Of a DNA stretch of 64,000 nucleotides, positions 17,312 to 25,967 are shown one piece after another. The DNA is from Streptomyces qaidamensis (lineage in GTDB: Bacteria > Actinomycetota > Actinomycetes > Streptomycetales > Streptomycetaceae), in the NCBI RefSeq assembly GCF_001611795.1, contig NZ_CP015098.1:8928001-8992000 (forward strand). The letters run 5' to 3'. Numbering within the stretch: the stretch's first letter is position 1; each line of letters starts with the position of its first letter. Both the position numbers and the translations under genes were made by a program. The notes beneath the pieces were generated by a model that saw only the letters and a list, made by a program, of their open reading frames with translations, searched no databases and was not told the origin of the DNA.

Positions 17312-18463
17312 TCAGGCGGTGTGCAGCCGCAGCCCGTACCTGTTGAGGACCTCGTTGACGGGCTGGTGCCAGGTCTCTCCGCCGCTGCTGCAGTTGCCCC
17401 AGCCGCCGGAGGTGACGCCCTGGGCCTGGTCGCCGCTGATGAAGGAGCCGCCGGAGTCACCGGGCTGGGCGCAGACGCTGGTCTTGGTCATCTGGTGGAC
17501 GGCACCCTGGCTGTAGTTCACCGTCTCGTTCTTCGCCAGGACGGTGCCGCAGTGCCAGTGGGTGGTGGAGCCCGAACGGCAGACGGAGGCGCCCACCGGG
17601 GCCTCGGCGGAGCCGCGGACGAGCTGGTCGGGAACGGTGCCCCAGCCGAGCACCACCGGCACGGTCCACCAGCCGCTGCCCACGTTCACCCAGGCGTAGT
17701 CGTTGCCCGGGAACGACGACCCCTGGAAGTTGCCGATGTAGGACCGGTCCCAGCCGTACACGGCCGCGCTCGGCGAGCCGCAGTGCCCGGCGGTGACGAA
17801 GCCGCCGTGCACCGAAAAGCCTATGGAGCAGCGGACGTTGCCGGTGTAGTACGGGTCACCGCCCACGGTGCCGGCGGCGAAGGTACGCGGTGCGGCGGGG
17901 GTCTGCCGCACCGCCACGGGACCGGCCTCGCGGGCCCGGGCCAGGAAGGCCCGGACATCGTTGTCGTCCCGGTGCCCGTCGACGACGTTCACGACGACCT
18001 TGTTGGCCTTCGGATCCACGTGCCAACTGCCCACGTCGGCAGGCGCGGACAGTGCGTCGATGCGCTTCTTCGCCGCATCGAGCTGCCGTGCGTCGTACCG
18101 CACGAGGCGTACGGTCGCTCCGGTCGCGCGTACGGCGTCGGCCCGCGCGGCACGGGTGACGGCGACGGTGAGTTCGCCGCGGCCGGCGTCGAACCACGAG
18201 CCGCCGTAGGAGGAACCGGCGGCACTGCGGGCCTCGCGTTCGACGGCTGCCGCGGTCTTCTCCGCGGCCAGCCGTGCCTCGGCCGCGTCCCGGGTCAGCC
18301 CCAAGTCGCGCTGCATCGCGGACAGGAGGGCGGGGGAGGCGGGTGCTTCGGTGGAGCGTGCGGGAGCGTCCGCCGCGGAAGCGGGCAGGGCGCAGGCGGT
18401 GGTCCAGGTGCCGAGCAGGAGGAGCGCGGACAGTGCGGTACGCAGAGCTGTGGTGCGTCTCAA
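17312..18463 (-). CDS. Secreted S1 (streptogrisin-like) serine protease
   Basis: The 383-residue precursor has a signal peptide with a hydrophobic core (TALSALLLLGTW) and an ASA cleavage region near residue 30. An alpha-lytic-type prodomain and a chymotrypsin-fold catalytic domain follow. His is in FVTAGHCG, Asp in PGNDYAWVNVG and Ser in CAQPGDSGGSF; paired cysteines fit streptogrisins. The TTG at 18463 is chosen because AAGGGG lies 6 nt upstream and the signal peptide then starts at residue 1. The upstream frame has no plausible start. It is exported and self-processed, degrading external protein. GTGTATAC-type elements lie in its upstream region. Confidence 0.9.
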   Translation of the reverse strand: MRRTTALRTALSALLLLGTWTTACALPASAADAPARSTEAPASPALLSAMQRDLGLTRDAAEARLAAEKTAAAVEREARSAAGSSYGGSWFDAGRGELTVAVTRAARADAVRATGATVRLVRYDARQLDAAKKRIDALSAPADVGSWHVDPKANKVVVNVVDGHRDDNDVRAFLARAREAGPVAVRQTPAAPRTFAAGTVGGDPYYTGNVRCSIGFSVHGGFVTAGHCGSPSAAVYGWDRSYIGNFQGSSFPGNDYAWVNVGSGWWTVPVVLGWGTVPDQLVRGSAEAPVGASVCRSGSTTHWHCGTVLAKNETVNYSQGAVHQMTKTSVCAQPGDSGGSFISGDQAQGVTSGGWGNCSSGGETWHQPVNEVLNRYGLRLHTA

Positions 18464-19015
18464 GGGATGCCCCTTCGTTGTTCCAGCAGAGTGGGGTGGA
18501 ACAGCAGAGCCTGAGAGCGCTCTCGTGGTGCGCGCGGCAGAGCCTAGCCATGGAGCACGAAAAGGTCTATGCCACCGTTTCGGCCGTCCCTGAGGCCGGA
18601 AGCGCGTGCCGGGTCGGAAGCTGCATACACATGGCGGCGGGTAGGGTCCGCCGCCAGTGAGGGACAACACCCGGGTGCAGTCGTAAGGTGTATACACTTT
18701 CGGTGTATGCTTTTGGTGAGGTAGTCGACAACCCTGACGGAGCGGTGAAGTACCCCTGCCCACCGACTATGCGTGCCAGCACGCGGCTCGGGTGTCGGAG
18801 TGGCTACCCTGCGCATCGGCGTGGGACAGGAGCCTCCCTCGTTCTGGAGCGATGAGCGGCAGGGGTCACGGCCCCGGCCGGGGGTTCACCGCCGTCAACA
18901 GGTGGATACAGTCGACCCTCTTTTTGAAGCGGGCCGGAGACGGGCACAACAGCCCATGCCGTGGAGTTGCAGGGTGTCTATGCGTCGGCTGCATACACCT
19001 GGGTAGTCTCGCGGC
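18464..19015. other. Divergent intergenic region with repeated GTGTATAC elements
   Basis: This 552-bp gap between the protease and GntR genes carries no convincing gene. It contains GTGTATACAC at 18688-18697, a perfect palindrome, and GTGTATGC at 18703. TGCATACAC occurs at 18622 and at 18990, the last only 17 bp before the GntR start. These fit FadR/FCD-type GntR operators and suggest autoregulation, and perhaps protease control. Confidence 0.5.
18688..18710. promoter_or_regulatory. Candidate GntR operator
   Basis: GTGTATACAC, a perfect 10-bp palindrome, is followed after 5 bp by GTGTATGC. Related half-sites TGCATACAC lie at 18622 and 18990. The TGTATACA core is characteristic of GntR (FCD) regulators, and one such gene starts at 19016. 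Confidence 0.5.
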
Positions 19016-19819
19016 GTGAGCAGGAGCAGAAGCGAGTCCCGCCAGGAACAGCGGCCGGCCCGCGACGAGACCGAGGCGCAGGCCGGAGCCGCGCCGTCGG
19101 AAGAGGGCCCCGCGGCCGCCGCGGGCGGGCGCCGCCTGGCTCTCGACGTCCACGGACAGCTGCGTGCCATGATCCTCAACGGCGAGCTGCCTCCCGGATC
19201 GGTGCTGCTCCAGGCCGAGATGGCCCGGAAACTGGGCGTCAGCCGCACACCGATGCGCGAGGCGTTCCGGCTGCTCCAGGAAGAGGGGCTCATCGACGCG
19301 CGGCCCGACCAGCGCGCCCGGGTGCGGTCGGTGCACCCCGAGGACCTGGACGCCGTCTACGGGGCCCGCATCCTGCTCGAAACGCTCGCCGTGAGCATGA
19401 CGGCCCAGTCGTTCACGGCCGAGGACATCGAGCGCATGAGCGACGCCCTGAAGCGGATGCGGGGCCTGACGGTCGACGACCAGCCGGAGGAGTGGCACGC
19501 GGCGCACCACGAGTTCCACAGCATCGCCACCCAGGCGGTGGGACCCCACCTCCAGCGCATGATCGCTTCGCTCGGCGAACACAGCGAGCGTTACATCCGC
19601 CTGGCCCAGCTGGGCGCACCCGCCTCGTGGGGCAAGGCGTCCGCGGAGCACGAGGCACTCCTCGACGCGCTGCGCAGCGGCGATCCGGCCGAAGCCGCAC
19701 GCGTGGTCGCCCGTCATCTGGCGCGCACCGCTCTGAGCGTGCTGGCGGACATCGCCCCCGAACACGAACCCGCGGCAACCCGCACCGCCTTGGCCATCGC
19801 GGGCAACGGCCGGCAGTGA
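19016..19819 (+). CDS. GntR family regulator (FCD type)
   Basis: This 267-residue protein has an N-terminal extension rich in Arg, Glu and Ala, and a winged helix (PPGSVLLQAEMARKLGVSRTPMREAFRLL, about residues 60-90). An all-helical FCD effector domain follows, with likely metal-binding histidines in HHEFH and in ARHLARTAL. FCD regulators usually sense carboxylates or sugar acids. The GTG at 19016 is preceded by TGCATACAC at 18990 but no good ribosome site, so a leaderless message is possible. Targets are not obvious beyond itself. Confidence 0.88.
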   Translation: MSRSRSESRQEQRPARDETEAQAGAAPSEEGPAAAAGGRRLALDVHGQLRAMILNGELPPGSVLLQAEMARKLGVSRTPMREAFRLLQEEGLIDARPDQRARVRSVHPEDLDAVYGARILLETLAVSMTAQSFTAEDIERMSDALKRMRGLTVDDQPEEWHAAHHEFHSIATQAVGPHLQRMIASLGEHSERYIRLAQLGAPASWGKASAEHEALLDALRSGDPAEAARVVARHLARTALSVLADIAPEHEPAATRTALAIAGNGRQ

Positions 19820-19916
19820 CTCCGGGCGGTGAGCCCTGAAGCGTCCAGCCACCCATGACACCGTCCGCGGTGGCTACGCCGTCGTCATGAGGCCCCGCCC
19901 CGTCGCCCTGCGACGG

Positions 19917-20345
19917 TCACAGTTCCTGGCCGATGTCCCGTGCCACCAGCAGCAGCGGTGAGGCCAGTCGGTTCAGCCGGCCCTTCGGGCAGCGCGCGGA
20001 CGGTGCCGCCACGGCGACGGCGGCCACGGCCGTACCGGTGCGATCGCGGACGCACGCACCGACCGCGTTCACACCCCGCTCGCTCTCCTGGAGGTTGAGG
20101 GCCCAGCCGGTGTGCGGCGGATCGCTGTCAGCCCGGCCGCCAGACGCTGGACGTCCTCCAGCGCCTTGGGTTCTCCTCCGGGGAGTCCGCTCGGGTAGAG
20201 CGCCCGGAGTCGCTCCGGCGGCAGCTCGGCCAGCAGCGCCTTGCCGCCCGAGGTCACGTGGGCGGCCAGGAGCGCGCCCGTACGCTGGCCCACGCGCAGC
20301 GCCTGTGGTCCTTCGACTCCGTCCAGGAACTCCACGTCGTCGGCC
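19917..20345 (-). pseudogene. IclR regulator remnant, C-terminal half, frameshifted
   Basis: Read on the minus strand, VEFLDGVEGPQALRVGQRTG followed by LLAAHVTSGGKALLAELP is the effector-binding start of an IclR protein. After a frameshift near 20130 it continues in another frame (TGWALNLQESERGVNAVGA and NRLASPLLLVARDIGQEL) to a TGA at 19917. The DNA-binding half is missing and the fragment abuts a truncated transporter at about 20345. It differs from the two intact IclR proteins at 27 and 46 kb. Confidence 0.7.
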
Positions 20346-21163
20346 CCACCGTGTTCATCCTGGAGAGCCAGACCGAGGCACTGGGCGGCTACCTGGCCTC
20401 GCTGCCGAGGATGAGCTTCACGACGGGTGCCTTCGGCGGCGGCGAGTGGCTCTCCGGCTGGACGATCTTCTACTGGGCGTGGTGGATCTCCTGGACACCG
20501 TTCGTCGGGACGTTCATCGCGCGGATCTCCCGCGGCCGGACCATCCGGGAGTTCATCGTCGGCGTCATCGTCGCGCCGAGCCTGGTCAGTGTCGTGTGGT
20601 TCGCGATCCTCGGGGGCACCGCCCTGAACCAGCAGATGCACGGCGCCGATCTGGCGTCGGCCGTCGCCCAGGGCGAGGAGGCGGGTCTGTTCGCCACCCT
20701 GCAGAACCTTCCTTGGTTCTCCGTCACCTCGGTCCTGGTCATCGTGCTCGTCGGCCTGTTCTTCGTCAGCGGCGCCGACGCCGCCTCCGTGGTGCTGGGC
20801 ATGCTCTCCTGTCGTGGCAGCACGAGCCCCGGACGCCCCGTCGTGATCCTCTGGGGCGCGCTGACCGGTCTGGTCGCGGCCGTGCTGCTGATGGCGGGCG
20901 GGCTCGAAGCGGTCAAGCAGGTGGCCATCATCGCCGCGTTCCCCTTCCTCTTCGTGATGATCGGCCTGTGCGTCTCCCTGGTGAAGGCGCTGCGCGCCGA
21001 GCCGGCGGACGTTCCCGAAGCGGCGCGCGAGCACGAGGGGGACGCCGACGCCGCGGTCGAGCCGAGGGAGGGCCCCGGTGTGGTGCCGACCGAGGCGCTG
21101 GCGGACTCGCAGCCCGCGAGCTGTGCATCCGCCGAGTCGGTCCGGTACCGGCCGACCCCTTGA
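20346..21163 (+). pseudogene. BCCT (choline/betaine) transporter, N-terminally truncated
   Basis: From VFILESQTEALGGYLASLP the frame matches the C-terminal half of BCCT-family transporters. It includes the aromatic segment GWTIFYWAWWISWTPFVGTF, which contains the betaine-binding Trp residues, and about five further helices. An acidic tail follows. The first half, about 250-300 residues, is replaced by IclR-derived sequence, so no functional start remains. The parent probably imported choline or betaine for the adjacent pathway, and the ProVWX system at 31-35 kb may now cover that job. Confidence 0.75.
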
Positions 21164-21191
21164 CCCCCGGTGTCCTCCTCCCCGATGCTCA

Positions 21192-21227
21192 GTTGCGTAT
21201 AGCGGTGCGTGTATCTGATGAGGCAAC
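21192..21227 (+). promoter_or_regulatory. Paired IclR-type operators before mscR
   Basis: Two 17-mers of the GTTGC-N7-GCAAC class start at 21192 (GTTGCGTATAGCGGTGC) and 21211 (GTATCTGATGAGGCAAC), exactly 19 bp apart. A possible promoter has TTGACC at 21160 and GATGCT at 21184. The pair begins 3 bp after this -10, so binding would cover the transcription start. Confidence 0.75.
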
Positions 21228-21274
21228 TCTCGAAGCAGCGTACCCGCGCGACTTTCCCGTCTGAGGAGCAGCTC

Positions 21275-22360
21275 ATGGCTCACGAGGTACGTGCCGTCGT
21301 CGCCCGGAAGAAGGGCGCCCCGGTTTCCGTCGAGACGATCGTCGTCCCCGATCCCGGTCCGGGGGAGGCGCTGGTCAAGGTCGAGGCGTGCGGCGTCTGC
21401 CACACCGACCTCCACTACCGCGAGGGCGGGATCAACGACGAGTTCCCCTTCCTTCTGGGACACGAGGCGGCCGGTCGCGTGGAGGCGGTGGGGGAGGGGG
21501 TCACGGGCGTCGAGCCCGGGGACTTCGTCATCCTCAACTGGCGTGCCGTGTGCGGCCAGTGCCGGGCGTGCAGCAAGGGCAAGCCCTGGTACTGCTTCGC
21601 CACGCACAACGCGACGCAGCCGATGACGCTGCTCGACGGCACCCCGCTCTCGCCCGCCCTCGGCATCGGCGCCTTCGCGGAGAAGACCCTGGTCGCCGCC
21701 GGACAATGCACCAAGGTGGACCCGGCGGCCCCGGCGGCGGCAGCCGGGCTGCTCGGATGCGGTGTCATGGCGGGCTTCGGCGCCGCCGTCAACACCGGCG
21801 CCGTCGGGCGGGGGGACTCCGTCGCCGTCATCGGCTGCGGCGGTGTCGGCATGGCCGCCGTCGCGGGCGCCCGGCTCGCCGGCGCGTCCAAGGTCATCGC
21901 CGTCGACATCGACCAGCGCAAGCTGGACCGTGCCATGACCATGGGAGCCACCCACACCGTCGACGGCGCCAAGGGCGACGTCGTGGAGGCGGTGCGCGAA
22001 CTCACCGGCGGCTTCGGCGCGGACGTCGTCGTCGAGGCCGTCGGCCGCCCGGAGACGTACCGGCAGGCCTTCTACGCCCGGGACCTGGCCGGCACCGTCG
22101 TGCTGGTCGGCGTGCCCACCCCGGAGATGAAGGTGGAACTGCCCCTGCTCGACGTCTTCGGTCGCGGCGGCGCGCTGAAGTCCAGCTGGTACGGCGACTG
22201 CCTGCCCTCGCGGGACTTCCCGGCCCTCATCGACCTGTACCTGGGCGGCCGGTTCGACCTCGACGCGTTCGTCACCGAGACCATCGGACTCGGGGACGTG
22301 GAGGAGGCATTCGAGAAGATGCACGGCGGCGACGTGCTGCGCTCCGTGGTGGTGCTGTGA
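21275..22360 (+). CDS. mscR: S-(hydroxymethyl)mycothiol dehydrogenase-like Zn alcohol dehydrogenase
   Basis: This 361-residue zinc alcohol dehydrogenase has the catalytic Zn site CGVCHTDLHYREGG and GHEAAG, the structural Zn cysteines in CGQCRACSKGKPWYC, and the NAD motif VIGCGGVGMAAVAGARLAG. It resembles mycothiol-dependent formaldehyde dehydrogenase, which oxidises S-hydroxymethylmycothiol in the cytoplasm. The ATG at 21275 has GAGGAG 6 nt upstream. It is followed, with a TGATG overlap, by a metallo-hydrolase gene. Its IclR-type operators place it in the betaine regulon, where it would clear formaldehyde from dimethylglycine and sarcosine oxidation. Confidence 0.88.
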   Translation: MAHEVRAVVARKKGAPVSVETIVVPDPGPGEALVKVEACGVCHTDLHYREGGINDEFPFLLGHEAAGRVEAVGEGVTGVEPGDFVILNWRAVCGQCRACSKGKPWYCFATHNATQPMTLLDGTPLSPALGIGAFAEKTLVAAGQCTKVDPAAPAAAAGLLGCGVMAGFGAAVNTGAVGRGDSVAVIGCGGVGMAAVAGARLAGASKVIAVDIDQRKLDRAMTMGATHTVDGAKGDVVEAVRELTGGFGADVVVEAVGRPETYRQAFYARDLAGTVVLVGVPTPEMKVELPLLDVFGRGGALKSSWYGDCLPSRDFPALIDLYLGGRFDLDAFVTETIGLGDVEEAFEKMHGGDVLRSVVVL

Positions 22361-22995
22361 TGGCCGGCGCACCGCGCATCGAACGCCTCGTCACGAGCGG
22401 CACGTTCAGCCTCGACGGCGGCACCTGGGACGTCGACAACAACGTCTGGATCGTCGGCGACGACGACGAGGTGCTCGTCATCGACGCGGCGCACGACTCC
22501 GACGCCGTCCTGGAGGCCGTCGGTGACCGCCGCCTGTCCGCCGTCGTGTGCACCCACGCCCACGACGACCATGTGCGCGCCGCACCGGACGTCGCTCTCG
22601 CCACCGGCGCGCGCGTCCTGCTGCACCCCGACGACCAGGTGCTGTGGAAGATGGTGCACCCGAACCGCCGCCCCGACGGCCCGCTCGCCGACGGCGACGA
22701 ACTCCTCGTCGCGGGCATCGGACTGCGCGTCCTCCACACGCCCGGCCACGCACCCGGGGCCGTGTGCCTGTACGCCCCCGACCTCGGGGCACTGTTCAGC
22801 GGCGACACGCTGTTCGCGGGAGGGCCCGGCGCGACCGGCCGCTCGTACAGCGACTTCGGCACGATCATCACCTCGATCGGCGACCGGCTGTTGACGCTCC
22901 CCGGCGAGACGGTCGTGCACACCGGACACGGCGACACGACCACCGTCGAGGCGGAAGCTCCGCACCTGCAGGAGTGGGCCGCCCGCGGCTGGTGA
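22360..22995 (+). CDS. MBL-fold metallo-hydrolase, partner of MscR
   Basis: The 211-residue protein has the metallo-beta-lactamase motif THAHDDH with further ligands in HTPGHAPG, FSGDTLF and HTGHG, as in glyoxalase II-like hydrolases. It overlaps the dehydrogenase stop codon by one base (TGATG), so expression is coupled. Genes of this type regularly follow mscR, and I infer that it hydrolyses S-formylmycothiol to formate and mycothiol. That role rests on context only. Confidence 0.85.
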   Translation: MAGAPRIERLVTSGTFSLDGGTWDVDNNVWIVGDDDEVLVIDAAHDSDAVLEAVGDRRLSAVVCTHAHDDHVRAAPDVALATGARVLLHPDDQVLWKMVHPNRRPDGPLADGDELLVAGIGLRVLHTPGHAPGAVCLYAPDLGALFSGDTLFAGGPGATGRSYSDFGTIITSIGDRLLTLPGETVVHTGHGDTTTVEAEAPHLQEWAARGW

Positions 22996-23173
22996 CACGA
23001 TCCCCGCCGTACCGGCCGGGGTGGCCGAACGCCCTCGTCCTCCAGGTTCCTGGCGGGACCCATGGGCACGACCCACCCCGGCCGTCCCGGCCCGGATGCA
23101 TCCGGGCACCCTTCCGATCCCAGGGCCTGCAGTCCCACCCGCCTTGACAGCGCCTCGCGGCGTCCCGACACTC

Positions 23174-23209
23174 GTTGCCCATATCGCACATGGTTCCTCT
23201 ATATGCAAC
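23174..23209 (+). promoter_or_regulatory. Paired IclR-type operators before folP paralogue
   Basis: GTTGCCCATATCGCACA (23174) and GTTCCTCTATATGCAAC (23193) are two 17-mers 19 bp apart. A TTGACA at 23144 and GACACT at 23167 with a 17-bp spacer form a good promoter ending 2 bp before the pair. Confidence 0.72.
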
Positions 23210-23224
23210 GAGGTGGACAAGCCC

Positions 23225-23272
23225 ATGACGACTCCCGTGCGTCCCCTCGCCGACCCGCCCCGCGTCGCATGA
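23225..23272 (+). CDS. Possible 15-codon leader ORF coupled to folP
   Basis: An ATG at 23225, with GAGG 11 nt upstream, opens a 15-codon frame (MTTPVRPLADPPRVA). Its TGA overlaps the ATG of the dihydropteroate synthase gene as ATGA. It may be a short upstream frame that couples translation of the next gene, since that gene has no ribosome site of its own. It could also be chance. Confidence 0.3.
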   Translation: MTTPVRPLADPPRVA

Positions 23273-24183
23273 GCACCGCCGCCCGGACCGACCGGGCCGC
23301 TCCCGTCCTTTCCCCGCGAGGTCTGCCCCGCCTGGAGCGGACCCTGGTGATGGGCATCGTGAACGTCACGCCCGACTCGTTCTCCGACGGCGGGCGGTGG
23401 TTCGACCCGGACCGGGCCGTCGCGCACGGACTCGCACTGCTCGAAGAGGGCGCGGACATCCTGGACGTGGGCGGCGAGTCGACCCGCCCCGGCGCCACGC
23501 GCCCGCCGGTCGAGGAGGAACTGAGGCGCGTGCTGCCGGTCGTCCGCGCGCTCGCCGCAGCGGGCGCGAAGGTCAGTGTCGACACCATGCGGGCCGAGGT
23601 CGCCGCCCGCGCCGTCGAGGCCGGCGCGGCTCTCGTCAACGACGTCTCCGGCGGACTCGCCGACCCGGCCATGCTGCCGATCATGGCGCGGGCCGGTACG
23701 CCCTACGTGGTGATGCACTGGCGCGGGCACTCCGCCGGCATGCAGGCGCACGCCGTCTACGACGACGTCGTCACCGACGTCGTCGACGAGTTGCGGACGA
23801 GAGTCGAGGCGGCCGTGAGCGCCGGAATCCCGCCGGACTGTCTCGTCGTCGACCCGGGGCTGGGGTTCGCCAAGCACGCCGAGCACAACTGGCGACTCCT
23901 CGGCCGCCTCCGGGAGGTCACGGCCGCACTCGGCCGGCCCGTTCTGGTGGGTGCGGCACGGAAGGCGTTTCTGGGCCACCTGCTGAGGGACCCGGAGACG
24001 GGCCGGCCCCGCCCGGCGCACCTGCGGGACGCCGCCACCGCCGCGGTGTCGGTCCTGGCCGCCGCGCAGGGCGCCTGGTGCGTCCGCGTCCATGACGTCG
24101 CGTCGACGGCCGACGCGGTGCGCGTGACCGCCCGCTGGGGCGTCGAGAACGCGCCGACACCGCCGCCGGCGCCCCGGTTCTGA
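23269..24183 (+). CDS. folP: Dihydropteroate synthase paralogue
   Basis: This is a 304-residue TIM-barrel dihydropteroate synthase, which joins p-aminobenzoate to the pterin diphosphate in folate synthesis. The signatures VMGIVNVTPDSFSDGG and DVGGESTRPGA are intact, as are VNDVSGG, DPGLGFAK and the LVGAARKAF loop. The ATG at 23269 begins just before the family homology but lacks a ribosome site, hence the possible coupling to the 15-codon frame before it. It lies in the betaine regulon rather than with other folate genes. I infer that it raises the folate pool when methyl groups flow through tetrahydrofolate. Confidence 0.88.
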   Translation: MSTAARTDRAAPVLSPRGLPRLERTLVMGIVNVTPDSFSDGGRWFDPDRAVAHGLALLEEGADILDVGGESTRPGATRPPVEEELRRVLPVVRALAAAGAKVSVDTMRAEVAARAVEAGAALVNDVSGGLADPAMLPIMARAGTPYVVMHWRGHSAGMQAHAVYDDVVTDVVDELRTRVEAAVSAGIPPDCLVVDPGLGFAKHAEHNWRLLGRLREVTAALGRPVLVGAARKAFLGHLLRDPETGRPRPAHLRDAATAAVSVLAAAQGAWCVRVHDVASTADAVRVTARWGVENAPTPPPAPRF

Positions 24184-24307
24184 GGGGTGCACAGCTCTGA
24201 CCTGCGTTTCTCATGACGCAGGGCGTTTCATATCACGCAACGAAAAATATGGGTGTCGAGCGACCGTGAACTCCTTGACAAGGGTTTGTGGGCGACCCCA
24301 AACTGGC

Positions 24308-24343
24308 GTTGCGTTCACCGCAATCCGTTTCGCTATACGCACC
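24308..24343 (+). promoter_or_regulatory. Paired IclR-type operators before the Rieske ferredoxin gene
   Basis: GTTGCGTTCACCGCAAT (24308) and GTTTCGCTATACGCACC (24327) are 17-mers 19 bp apart. TTGACA at 24275 and CAAACT at 24299 with an 18-bp spacer form a likely promoter just before them. The second site ends close to the ribosome site of the gene. Confidence 0.75.
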
Positions 24344-24351
24344 GAGGTGTC

Positions 24352-24714
24352 ATGATGATTCCCGCGTGCCGTCTCGTGGATCTGCCCCGAGGCGAGGCCC
24401 ACAGGCTCGACATCGACCCGCCGGTCTCGGTGTTCCACACCGACGACGGCGAACTCTTCGCCATCGACGACACATGCACCCACCAGGACGCCTCGCTCGC
24501 CGACGGTTGGCTGGAGGGCTGCGAGGTCGAATGCCCGCTGCACGCCTCGAAGTTCAACCTCAAGACCGGAGCCGTCGACGCCCCGCCGGCCAAGCTCCCG
24601 GTGCGCACGCACGAGGTTTTCGTCGAGGACGGCATGATCTACGTCCGGCTGTCCACGGCAGCCCCGAACCTGCCTCCCTGCATCGCCGCCCGGCTCGCCG
24701 GGGGCGTCGCGTGA
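24352..24714 (+). CDS. Rieske-type [2Fe-2S] ferredoxin
   Basis: This is a 120-residue small Rieske protein with cluster ligands in CTHQDASLADGW (Cys-X-His) and CPLHASKF (Cys-X2-His), a NirD / aromatic-dioxygenase ferredoxin type. It would carry electrons from the reductase encoded next to the Rieske oxygenase at 25968. Two ATGs are possible: 24352 is 4 nt and 24355 is 7 nt after GAGG. The stop overlaps the next start as GTGA, so the two genes are coupled. Confidence 0.9.
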   Translation: MMIPACRLVDLPRGEAHRLDIDPPVSVFHTDDGELFAIDDTCTHQDASLADGWLEGCEVECPLHASKFNLKTGAVDAPPAKLPVRTHEVFVEDGMIYVRLSTAAPNLPPCIAARLAGGVA

Positions 24715-25874
24715 GGACAGTGGCCGTGGTGGGCGCGTCGCTGGCCGGTCTGTCGGCGGCGCGCTCGTTGCGCAAACAGGGATACGACGGACGGCTTGTC
24801 GTCATAGGCGACGAGCTCCACCGCCCGTACGACAGGCCGCCCCTGTCCAAGGAGTTCCTGGCCGGCGGCATCGGCGAAGCCGATCTCGCACTGGAGCCGG
24901 ACGGCGAGGACCTGCAAGCGGAGTGGCTGCTCGGCGCCCGCGCCGCCGGACTCGACACCACCCCCCGCGCCGTGCGGCTCGCCGACGGCCGGGAGGTGAG
25001 AGCCGACGGCATCGTCATCGCCACCGGTGCTTCCGCCCGGACCCTGCCCGGCATGGACGGCCTGGCCGGTGTGCACACCCTGCGCACCCTGGACGACGCC
25101 CGCGCCCTGCGGGACGAACTGGCCCGGGGCGGACGCCTGGTCGTGATCGGCGGCGGCTTCATCGGCGCCGAGGTCGCCTCCACCGCCTGCGCGCTCGGCC
25201 TCGACGTGACCATCGTCGAGGCGGCGCCCACCGCCCTGGCCGGACCGCTCGGCGCGACCATGGGCGGCATCGTCTCCGCTCTCCACGCCGACCACGGCGT
25301 GCGCCTGTTGTGCGGCGTGGGCGTCAAGGGGCTGAGCGGCGAGACCCGTGTCGAAGCCGTCCTCATGGAGGACGGCCGCAGCATCCCCGCCGACATCGTC
25401 GTCGTGGGTGTCGGGGCCCGCCCCTGCGTCGACTGGCTGGCAGGCTCCGGTGTCGAACTCGACGACGGCGTCAAGTGCGGCGCGGACGGCCGTACCAGCC
25501 TGGCCGGGGTGGTCGCGGTCGGCGACTGCGCCTCCTGGTACGACCCGCGCGCGGGCGCCCACCGCCGTGTCGAGCACTGGACCGGCGCCCGGGAACGCCC
25601 CGATGCGGCGGTGGCCGCCCTGCTCTCCTGGGGCGAGTCCGAACCGGGCGTACCGAGGCCGCCGTACTTCTGGTCCGACCAGTACGGCGTGAAGATCCAG
25701 TTCGCCGGCAACGCGTCCCGTGCCGACAGCGTCACGATCGAGGAAGGCAGCGCGGACGACCGTGACGTCCTGGCCGTCTACCGGCGTGCCGGGCACCCGG
25801 TCGCCGTACTCGGGATGAACCAGCCCCGGCTGTTCATGCGCTGGCGCAAGCAGCTCGCGGCCAACACGCCCTGA
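24711..25874 (+). CDS. FAD-dependent ferredoxin reductase
   Basis: The 387-residue flavoprotein has an FAD motif (VVGASLAGLSAARSL), the PYDRPPLSK segment, an NADH motif (VVIGGGFIGAEVAS) and the second FAD motif GVVAVGDCASW. It belongs to the oxygenase-type ferredoxin reductases. The GTG at 24711 overlaps the ferredoxin stop (GTGA). With that ferredoxin it probably supplies electrons to betaine monooxygenase. This differs from the Pseudomonas GbcB type, where reductase and iron-sulfur domain are one protein. Confidence 0.9.
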   Translation: MRTVAVVGASLAGLSAARSLRKQGYDGRLVVIGDELHRPYDRPPLSKEFLAGGIGEADLALEPDGEDLQAEWLLGARAAGLDTTPRAVRLADGREVRADGIVIATGASARTLPGMDGLAGVHTLRTLDDARALRDELARGGRLVVIGGGFIGAEVASTACALGLDVTIVEAAPTALAGPLGATMGGIVSALHADHGVRLLCGVGVKGLSGETRVEAVLMEDGRSIPADIVVVGVGARPCVDWLAGSGVELDDGVKCGADGRTSLAGVVAVGDCASWYDPRAGAHRRVEHWTGARERPDAAVAALLSWGESEPGVPRPPYFWSDQYGVKIQFAGNASRADSVTIEEGSADDRDVLAVYRRAGHPVAVLGMNQPRLFMRWRKQLAANTP

Positions 25875-25967
25875 GCAGTGCGTTGCTCCTTGAACCGACG
25901 ACGTCCGGTGTAGCTCGTCCCGGCGCGTGCATGCCCCGATCCACGACGTTTCTGTGAGGAGTGCACA

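Noticed and set aside
20069..22372. 767-codon open frame on the minus strand
   Set aside because: Only its last 80 or so residues match anything (the IclR relic). The rest mirrors mscR and the BCCT fragment in antisense.
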